Source of the DNA: Pristionchus mayeri
Lineage: Eukaryota > Nematoda > Chromadorea > Rhabditida > Neodiplogasteridae
DNA: 64,000 bases
NCBI GenBank assembly: GCA_036245805.1
Contig: BTRK01000002.1
Coordinates: 26,219,067-26,283,066, forward strand
Direction: 5' to 3'
Position numbers and translations under genes: made by a program
Part shown: positions 57,701-64,000 of the stretch, in pieces
Position numbering within the stretch: position 1 is the first letter of the stretch
Layout of the letters: each line of letters begins with the position of its first letter
Notes under the pieces: model-generated
What the model was told of the DNA's origin: nothing
The model's input: the letters and a program-made list of their open reading frames with translations, nothing else
Databases searched by the model: none

Positions 57701-60700
57701 AAACATATTTCAGACTTATATTCAATAACAACTTTCATGCCGATTTTCAATCAGACGTCGAAATCAAGGAAAAAGTTAAACATCATGGTCGGTTGGCTCA
57801 TATTTTTTCGCAAGGTTTTAATGGATTTAGTTCCCGAAATCATGACTTTTCTAGTGAAAAAAATTAGAGTAGAGTTGAGAGATAGAATTATGTCTATTGC
57901 TAAATAACTGATTAAGTTAGCATGACGATCTCATTCGAGAGTAATTGTTCCTTATTTATAGGTAATTGCGAAAGTCATTATATTTTCACTGAAAACGCTC
58001 TGTCAGCAGATGAAAAATACATAATAATTCTCTAATAAAATCGTCATGTGAACGTTTATGCAAAGTTGTTCATTAATAGGAGTTATTTGGTCAATAGTCA
58101 ATAGAGTCAATAGAGTTATTTGGTCATTAATAGGAGTTATTCGATTCTGGGTTCTCAAGTGTGTGGCGAGCGGTTGAGTGCGATTTCGTCTCTCCGTCTC
58201 CGGTTCCGCCCGCCCGGATTCCCTCTCCCAGACGCGTTGGCACGCGGGAGTTGTACGCCGCCACGATGGGTCGCCACTTCTACATCGGCACCATCAACGC
58301 CAGGACGCTCGGCCCAAGGGAGAAGCAGTCGGAGATGGAACTCGCCCTCGACAAGATCAAGTGGGACGTGGTTGCAGTGCAGGAAGCCAGGATTGTGGGT
58401 TGTGCCTCGTTCAATCTTACATCCTCAGGCACTGTAGTCTACCACTCGGGCGGGCCCACTGCTTCCCATGGCGTGGCATTTTTGCTTCGACCGCAACTCG
58501 CGCGCGGAGCTGTGTTCAATGGCCTCTCCCCTCGTTTGGCCACTCTGCTCCTTCCCGACCTACGGCTCTTCCTGGTCTGCGCGTACGCCCCTACGTCTTC
58601 CTACGATGACGACGCGTATGAAGACTTCCTAGACCAGGTTGAGACCGCCCTGCGGAGTGCCCCCAAAAGGCCATATGCCAGTTCTGGTTGGTGACTTCAA
58701 CTGTCGAGTGGCGAGGGAACCTGGCAATGAAAGATTTGTCGGTAACTTTGCCTCTCCCACACCGAACTCACGCGGACGCTGCTTCACTGAGCTCTGCGTG
58801 AGGAACAGACTGCGCATCCTGAACACGTTCCCCAAGAGACGGCACGGTCGAATCTGGACCTGGCGATCCCCAAACGGCTCCGCATTCCACCAAATTGACT
58901 ACGTTGCAGCGCCCGCCACAGCGAGAGTAGTCAACTGTGGAGTCGTTGGTCGGTTTGAGTTTGACTCCGACCATCGCCTTGTTCGGATGTGCCTCTCCCT
59001 CCCTGGCAAGGCGAGGCAGAAAAGATGCAGGGAGCGGCTAGATTTCGATCGAACCACTTTTACTGTCAACGCAAACCTTCTCGCGTCACTGCCCCTTGCC
59101 CGCCCCAGTTCTGCCGCCGACGCCTATACTACGGTAAAGGCTTTCACGGAGACCGCGGCAACGAATTGCTGGAGGAAGCGCCAATCCCCTTCTTGGATCT
59201 CGAGTGGAACGCGGAAGCTCCTAGCGATGCGCCATGAATTGCAATCCAACTCCCAACAAGCTGTCGCCTACTCAGCTGCCTGCAAAGCTGCCCGGACGAG
59301 TTTCGTCGATGACATCAGGAAGCGAAAGGAGGCGCAAGCACGGCAAGCAGCAACCATGGGAAGGAGCATCGTGAAGAGCATGCTGAGTCTGCAAACCTCA
59401 AAGAAGCGCCTTCTAGTTCCCGACCCTGTAACTGGTGCTCTCTCTCAAGCAGCTACCAAGACAATGGTCCAGAGCTTCTTTGACGGTCTCTACACCCCTG
59501 CAGTTCCGTGTCCTCTCCCAGTCCCTCCTCAGCCTCTGGATCCCCTTCCTCCCTTCCTACCCGATGAGGTCAGCAAAGCGATGTCCCAACTCAAGTGTGG
59601 TCACTCACCCGGTTCGGATGGCATTCTCCCTGATATGCTATACCACTCTCGAAACCACCTTGCTCCCGTTATCGCTGATCTACTCAACTATCTGGTAGAT
59701 GGAGAGGCTGTTCCAAGCGACCTGACCGAAGCAATTGTCACTCTTCTGCACAAGAAAGGAGACCCTACCAACATTGGGAACTTCCGTCCCATCTCCCTCC
59801 TCACCGTTTCCCTGAAGACAATGACCAAAGTCATTCTTCAGAGACTCGAAACTGTGCTTGAAGAAACAGAGTCCTCGACCCAAACCGGCTTCCGGCGCGG
59901 CTACAGTACTCTCGACAACCTGCATGCCATCAAGCAGGTCGCTGAAAGAACCTCCGAGTACGGTATCCCAATCTACTTGGCGTTCGTCGACTTCAAGAAG
60001 GCGTTCGACTGTGTGGAGTGGAATGCCTGCTGGCAAGCCCTCTTCTCGTTCGGAGCCCATCCCTCCCTCGTCCACATGTTGCGCCGTCTCTACGAGTCCT
60101 CCTCTACACTCATTCGAGTTAATGAGGAGCTCGTTCCTGTGACTGTGCGTCGAGGAGTCCGCCAAGGGGATACCCTCTCCCCTCGTCTCTTCAACGCAGT
60201 GCTACGATCAGCCATGGACAACATTGACTGGGAGTCAGATGGAATTAGAATCGACGGAAGGAACCTTTGCCACTTGGAGTATGCCGATGACGTGGCTCTC
60301 GTTGCCAAATCTCGACCCGAGCTGGAACGAATGCTGGTGAAGCTGATGGACGCGTGCAGCCGAGTTGGTCTCGAAGTGAATGCAAGCAAGACCAACCTCC
60401 TCACCTCCTGCACCTCTACCCGCAATCCAATAATCATCGGCAATCTGCGATTCGAATTCGTCGATAGCGCCACCTATCTCGGAGGAAGAATAGCTCTTCC
60501 CTTGGATCATTCCGACGAAATAGAACACCGGATTCGATTAGGGTGGCTGGCCTGGAGTAAGCTCTCGCACCTCCTATCTTCTCGAATTCTGTCCATCAAG
60601 ATCAGGAGGAGAGTCTTCGAGAGCTGCATCACGGCTACAGTTCTCTATGGGTGTGAAGTATGGGCTCTGAGATCTAGCGAGAAGGAGAGGCTGGGAGTCA

Positions 60701-61580
60701 CCCAGAGGAAGATGGAAAGAAAGATGCTTGGAGTCACGCTGAGGGACAGATGGAGGAATGACCGCGTGAGAGGGATTACCAAGCTGAGAGACTGGAATGA
60801 GGAAGGATTGAAACGAAAAGCGCACTGGGCCCTCAAGATCAGAAGAATGGGAGTGGAACAGTGGAGCCGTGCGACAACTGTCTGGACTCCATTCAATAGG
60901 ACTCGTCCCCCCGGAAAGCCTCGCGCGCGATGGAGAGACGACCTATCCCGAGCTATTGGCAGCCATTGGTGGAGTGCAACTTATGAAGACTACCGACCTA
61001 TCATCTTCTGAGCGTTTCCGCCTGATAAGATAAATTGATTGATTGATTTGGTCTAATGGACCCTTTATGGTCGCAAAAAGCTGAGGGGTCACTCTCTTCA
61101 TTTCCCGAACTCTGTCGACCGGTCGACCGGTGAGAGAGTTCGGGAAATGAAGAGAGTGACCCGTCAGCTTTTTGCGACCATAAAGTCCATAACAAGACCA
61201 TAGTATAGGCCGCTACAATCAATCGATATACATCACATGTTTCTTTCTGCATACATCCCTCAGTCGTTCACAGTGGACGAAGACAAGCTTTCTGAGCTCA
61301 TTACCATGGGTTTCGACAAGAACGATGCAAAGAACGCTCTCGTTGTAAGCTAAGCAAGATTTTAATTATTTGAGATGAACCTACATTTTCAATATGAAAT
61401 TATTTATGTTCATAACCATTATGATGAGGGTTTGGATTCAAAAAATGTAGTATAAATGTGACATGGCTAATCACAAAATAGATCCATTTGCAGAGAAGTG
61501 CAAATGATATGACTCTAGCCATGAGGAAATTGAAAAGAACTCAAGATAACTCCAAGACTCCAAGACCCAAATACTTATGA
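45682..61580 (+). CDS. DDI1-like protein: ubiquitin-like, helical, retropepsin and UBA exons spread over 16 kb
   Basis: Supported exons are 45682-45777 (start), 46167-46238, 46957-47099, 57123-57260, 57380-57506, 57714-57774, 61264-61344 and 61494-61580 (stop). DDI1 proteins carry ubiquitin-like, helical (HDD), retropepsin and UBA domains in this order and act as shuttles or proteases for ubiquitylated proteins. Here the first exon reads MISIMVYGGYINNKLVCMEL and a later one DILDGDFIFY, like the end of a ubiquitin fold. Exon 46957 is helical. The retropepsin exons contain GAHVTSM, DLIDTR and MIIGIDFMRRHGCTIDM. The UBA exons read LSELITMGFDKNDAKNALV, then DMTLAM. The exon with the catalytic Asp (DSG or DTG) was not found and should lie in the 10-kb repeat-filled intron, so activity is unknown. 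The two halves could be separate genes, but phases and domain order favour one. Confidence 0.7.
46463..47099 (+). CDS. Helical exons of the DDI1-like gene
   Basis: Exon 46957-47099 (acceptor CATTCAG, phase 1, donor GTACTT) encodes EFMRKFAIVIAIEKRRSQAL and on to KSLADKWNKMLYQ. It is helical and comparable in place to the HDD of DDI1. Open sequence from 46463 to about 46720 (RFFDFDDIHHLKKLAEISL) is Gln/Glu-rich and probably exonic, but its borders do not fit the next phase, so an exon is missing or misplaced. Confidence 0.5.
47100..47471. other. Start of a 10-kb intron, no exon seen
   Basis: AT-rich; no exon with the missing DSG motif was found. Confidence 0.4.
47472..49797. mobile_element. 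Palindromic mariner/Tc1-like element with internal 490-bp duplication
   Basis: The ends AAGTCGCGCAAAAGTATTTG and CAAATACTTTTGCGCGCGACTG are inverted and flanked by TA. The arms carry further palindromes (CCGCGGCGACCGTTTTC). It is the same family as 52385-53684. Confidence 0.82.
48502..49481. repeat. Exact-looking tandem duplication, 490-bp unit
   Basis: Positions 48502-48991 and 48992-49481 match throughout as far as I compared them; even the chance frames in both directions are identical. The copy is therefore very recent, or an assembly artefact. Confidence 0.85.
50330..51745. repeat. Inner palindrome with unrelated sequence in the loop
   Basis: The arms (50330-50580 and 51560-51745) share GAACCGGAAGCAACAGTTAT and its inverse. 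The loop of about 900 bp contains the Arg/Ser-rich candidate sequence at 50.7 kb. Confidence 0.7.
50700..50830 (-). pseudogene. Arg/Ser-rich exon-like fragment in a palindrome loop
   Basis: The minus strand reads KRERDRSRRLTRNG, matching RDRSRRLT at 33224-33250 on the plus strand, with DNA similarity over about 35 bp. It ends at a CCTACAG/GAG border without a good donor. It is probably a captured gene fragment. Confidence 0.35.
52274..52343 (+). other. tRNA(Ser)-like module in the left arm
   Basis: TGGTCGAGTTGTTAAGG is an A box of the Ser/Leu class. The loop TTGGAAA gives anticodon GGA, and GGTTCGAGTCC (52325) is a perfect B box. Stem pairing is incomplete, so this is a pseudogene or promoter module. 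Confidence 0.55.
52385..53684. mobile_element. Palindromic Tc1/mariner-like element, TA duplication, 1.3 kb
   Basis: CAGTAGCGCGCAAAAGTGTT and its inverse are flanked by TA. It is related to 47472-49797 and nested in the hAT-like foldback. Confidence 0.85.
53705..54565. repeat. Palindrome of about 860 bp
   Basis: CCGGTCCGGTGGGTCAACCT and its inverse bound the arms. GGCCAGACG and GGGTTAGTCTGTTCTGGCC occur in both, and the arms meet near 54130. Confidence 0.75.
54631..54697 (-). other. tRNA(Ser)-like module in the right arm
   Basis: The inverted partner of 52274-52343 is closer to consensus: TGGTCGAGTGGCTAAGG, loop TTGGAAA, GGTTCGAGTCC. Acceptor-stem pairing is still not convincing. Confidence 0.55.
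55162..56055. mobile_element. Mariner-type element, non-coding, 894 bp
   Basis: The inverted ends TTAGGTTGGTGCAAAAGTTT are flanked by TA on the left. On the right the next base pair is TG, probably a mutated TA shared with the following palindrome. The internal sequence is related to 40539-41434 (both hold CTACCCGTTCAAGAACT-like words). No open transposase frame remains. Confidence 0.88.
56058..56828. mobile_element. Palindromic element, copy 2 of the 42006 family
   Basis: It has the same ends and GGGTGAC subterminal repeats as copy 1. It abuts the mariner end at 56055 and has TA on the right. Arms meet near 56440. Confidence 0.9.
56831..57122. other. Intron sequence before the retropepsin exons
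   Basis: The frames here do not contain the expected D-S/T-G exon. Confidence 0.4.
57123..57774 (+). CDS. Retropepsin-domain exons of the DDI1-like gene
   Basis: There are three exons: 57123-57260 (acceptor AAATCAG, donor GTAAGT), 57380-57506 (acceptor TTAAG, donor GTTGGC) and 57714-57774 (acceptor ATTTCAG, donor GTTAAA). Phases chain as 1-1-2-0 and hand over to the UBA exon in phase 0. The first exon begins with the GA that follows the catalytic D-S/T in DDI1. The second ends in MIIGIDFMRRHGCTIDMARN, and the third gives RLIFNNNFHADFQSDVEI. The splice positions are the same as in the minus-strand copy. Confidence 0.75.
58150..61052 (+). mobile_element. RTE-clade LINE in an intron of the DDI1-like gene
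   Basis: It lies between the retropepsin and UBA exons in the same orientation as the gene. It is clearly more GC-rich than its surroundings and ends in a short TGAT repeat (61031-61048), the usual RTE tail. It is close to full length for RTE elements (about 3 kb). Confidence 0.85.
58161..61011 (+). pseudogene. RTE endonuclease/reverse transcriptase, one frameshift
   Basis: The frame with ATG at 58266 (MGRHFYIGTINARTLG) carries the start of an AP-type endonuclease (VVAVQEARI, CAYAPTSSY) and stops at 58694. The next frame (from 58639) continues it (VLVGDFNCRV) and stays open for 790 codons to 61011. So one frameshift near 58660-58680 separates them. Reverse transcriptase motifs are NFRPISLL, QTGFRRGYST, FVDFKKAFDCVEW, GVRQGDTLSPRLF and YADDVALV (about 60280). 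The C-terminus (RARWRDDLSRAIGSHWW) is RTE-like. Apart from the shift it is intact, so the copy is young. Confidence 0.88.
61057..61192. mobile_element. Hairpin MITE of about 135 bp with TAA duplication
   Basis: TGGACCCTTTATGGTCGCAA and its inverse bound nearly perfect arms around GTCGACCGGTCGACC. TAA flanks both sides. A 3-bp TWA duplication fits PIF/Harbinger MITEs. It sits directly behind the RTE tail. Confidence 0.75.
61264..61580 (+). CDS. UBA-domain exons and stop of the DDI1-like gene
   Basis: Exon 61264-61344 has acceptor CATCCCTCAG and donor GTAAGC and reads VDEDKLSELITMGFDKNDA, the MGF loop being the hallmark of UBA helices 1-2. Exon 61494-61580 has acceptor CATTTGCAG and reads SANDMTLAMRKLKRTQ to a TGA. 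AATAAA lies at about 61648 as a likely polyadenylation signal. Confidence 0.78.
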
Positions 61581-61955
61581 CAACTAGTCGCTAGTTATTT
61601 GTATGCGGCATTCCTCATCGCAGAATATATTCTGTTGAATTTACAATAAATCCCATTACTCCGTACTAAAACATGCGAATAAATTTATTTCTAATAGAAT
61701 TGATTCATCATGTGTAAGTCTGATTATGTTACACTTCAATAAACAACGCTAAAGAGTGATAGCGACGTTCAGTTTAGTAGAGCATGTCAATGAGACAAGG
61801 TTCTTATTCGTTATGTCGTGAACCATTTTACACGAAGTGAAACAGGAAGCTCTCACTATCAGACAATTCCTTTCTCAAACACACTTGAGAATAGAGATTC
61901 GACGTCTAATCGTCATCAAGCGTGACTATAGCCTCAAATCTGAAATCGGGAAAGG
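61581..61955. other. Downstream region of the DDI1-like gene
   Basis: This holds AATAAA at about 61648 and no exon. The truncated LINE begins at its right end. Confidence 0.45.
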
Positions 61956-61959
61956 ACCT

Positions 61960-64000
61960 GCACATATCGATCAAGCTGCGAGTCAACCAGAAATTCACTG
62001 TTGACATTCACTTAGATTATTCCCCATCCCTTCCATATAGAATAATCAGAATTTTCACTATCTATAGATCTCCTTCCGCCCCTCATGATTCTCTTATTGA
62101 ACTCATTCAGAATATAGAAACGCATATTTCTGCTAATTTTCCTTGTATCTTAATTGGTGATTTCAATTTTCCTGATATTGATTGGCAGTCTCTTTTCTCC
62201 CTAACCCAAAACGACCTATTAGATTTTGTGTCAGACCACCACTTTAATCAGCTTGTATCCTACTAGCCCTACTAGGCTCAATAGCTATTTAGATCTACTA
62301 TTTTGTAATGAGAATATTATTTGCAATGTGTCTCCTACCACTGCACTTAGTGACCATATCAGTGTGACTTTTGACCTTCGCATTCCCCGTCCTCCTCAGA
62401 ATGTTCGCGCCCCATCCCGTAACTATCGATTAGCTGATTGGATCTCGATTAATGACTGTATACACTTTCATGACTGGACCCACGCTTTGAGCAATCTCGA
62501 TACACACCAATCTTATACCTATTTTCTTGCCTTTGTAAATAACGTTTTAGACACATTTGTTCCCCTCTCTAAACCTTCCCCTTTCTCTAGATATCCATGA
62601 ACTTTAAAAATTCTGTACGGGAAATCTAAAACATTAACTAGAGTTGCTCCAAACAGTCGTGCTTGTGTTATTATGACCCAGCGTTTTAACTCTGCCTTAA
62701 ATATATTTTACTGCTCCCTTGAAAATCGTATTGTTATGTCCTCCAATCCTAAGCTCTTCTATAATTATTGCAAGGACAAATTGAGTATTCCGAAAACCAC
62801 TCCCTCTGGAATAGTAGATTCTGATGGTTCCGTACTAATATCTAATGACCAGAAGTGTGTAGCTTTTGAAAGATTCTTTTCTTCTGTCTTTACTGCTCCC
62901 CAATCGTCCCCACTCCCTCCCCCTTCCCCCTCTTTCTTTTTCGATCTGCCTTCAATTTCTCACGTGGATGTTATTTGTGCACTTAGTAAGCTTGCTCCCA
63001 AAGTGAATGTAACTCCCGACAATATTCCCAGTATCGTTCTTTCGAGATGTAAATTGTCTGTTATATCTCCTCTATTTACTATTTTCAACAAATCTCTGCT
63101 AACCTCCCAGGTCCCATCTCAATGGCGCCAAGCCTTAGTTAAACCCATTCCCAAAAAATCTAGTAACTCCATCACAGATTTTCGTCCTATTTCACTGACT
63201 TCATCTGTTTGTAAAGTTTTTGAGAAGATCCTTATAGGCAAAATCACAACTTTTCTTGACCAGAATAATTTATTTGATCCACATCAAACTGGTTTTAGAA
63301 ATTGTAGATCAACTTCCACTAATCTTGCTGAGACTTATTCACATTATCTTCGCATCTCCAGGAATGGAACTCCTTTTGACACAATTTATATAGATTTCCG
63401 AAAAGCTTTTGATTCTATTGATCATAGATTATTGCTGCACAAATTGTCGGAATTGGGCCTCTCTGATCACATTGTATCCTGGTTCCACGCATATCTTTCC
63501 GGTCGTACGCAATCTGTTTTTATTGACACCTCTTTTTCCCCTCAGTCCCCGGTCATATCCGGCGTACCACAGGGATCTTGTCTCGGGCCTCTCCTCTTTA
63601 TCTTATTCATCAATGATATTTGCAAGCAATTCCCTAACTCTATTTATTATTCAGTATATGCAGATGACCTTAAGTTGTTCGCTGAAGCTCCTTTGTTCTC
63701 AGATGATTTGCAATCCGCTCTAAATATTGTTGCTAACTGGTCCTCTCAATGGAATCTTGGCATTTCCGAAACCAAATGTCACATTGTCCACTATGGCCGA
63801 CATAACCTCCATAGACAATTCACCATTAATGGTATTATTTTAAACGAACCTAGCAATGACCCCAGTAAGTGTATCATTAAGGATCTTGGAGTGCATTTCT
63901 CCCCCTCACTTTCTTTCTCGTCCCATATTACTAAGATTATTTCTAAAGCCCGCGCCAAATCTAATCTCATTTTTAAATCCTTTCGTAGCAACTCCATTGA
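61960..64000 (+). mobile_element. 5'-truncated CR1/Jockey-type LINE running off the window
   Basis: It starts inside the endonuclease domain (FTVDIHLDY, IFTIYRSPSAP) and continues past 64000. Its AT-rich codon use differs from both other LINEs. Confidence 0.85.
61960..64000 (+). pseudogene. LINE endonuclease/reverse transcriptase, frameshift and stop
   Basis: Endonuclease words are GDFNFPDIDW in the first frame (to 62265) and SDHISVTF in the next (from about 62226), so there is a frameshift near 62240. A TGA at 62598-62600 interrupts the second frame, after which it stays open to the window end. It shows DFRPISLTS, HQTGFRNCRST, YIDFRKAFDSIDH, SGVPQGSCLGPLLF and YADDLKLF. The gene is dead but only mildly decayed. 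It belongs to the same broad group as the 2455-6709 LINE, yet is a different family. Confidence 0.85.

Overview
The window looks like nuclear DNA of a free-living, probably rhabditid-type nematode. Genes are split into many small exons with short introns. The 5' exon of one gene sits just downstream of a TTTCAG that could be a trans-splice acceptor. The repeats are of kinds common in nematodes: RTE and CR1/Jockey-type LINEs, mariner-type elements, Helitron-like elements and long palindromes. I cannot name the species. All exon models were built by eye from splice sites, reading phase and protein motifs.  Layout. (1) 0.3-14.8 kb, minus strand: a gene of at least 22 small exons, every one a multiple of 3 and phase 1 at both ends, encoding an acidic, low-complexity protein. 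Its last three known exons are duplicated 8.5 kb apart. A Helitron-like element (about 1.87-7.21 kb) lies between the two copies, and a full-size CR1/Jockey-type LINE (about 2.46-6.71 kb) lies inside that element. (2) 14.9-31.6 kb: four blocks of long inverted repeats, palindrome within palindrome, some with tRNA-like modules in the arms. Between them lie a few real exons (22.4 and 27.4 kb, minus). (3) 31.8-33.3 kb: fragmentary exons. (4) 34.4-39.0 kb, minus: a complete 17-exon, 500-residue nicotinic acetylcholine receptor subunit, the best-supported gene here. (5) 40.1-44.8 kb, minus: a DDI1-like retropepsin-fold fragment without a visible UBA domain, plus two exons that may belong to it, broken up by a mariner and two palindromes. 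(6) 45.7-61.6 kb, plus: a second DDI1-like gene. It has a ubiquitin-like N-terminal exon, helical exons, three retropepsin exons and two UBA exons. One intron of about 10 kb is filled with nested palindromes and another holds an RTE LINE. (7) 62.0-64.0 kb: a 5'-truncated CR1/Jockey-type LINE running off the end.  By length the window is mostly transposon-derived. The host genes survive because the insertions sit in introns. Target-site duplications can be read directly for several elements: TA for the mariner-type elements, TCA, ACTAA, TAA, and the 8-bp CTCGTGAT.
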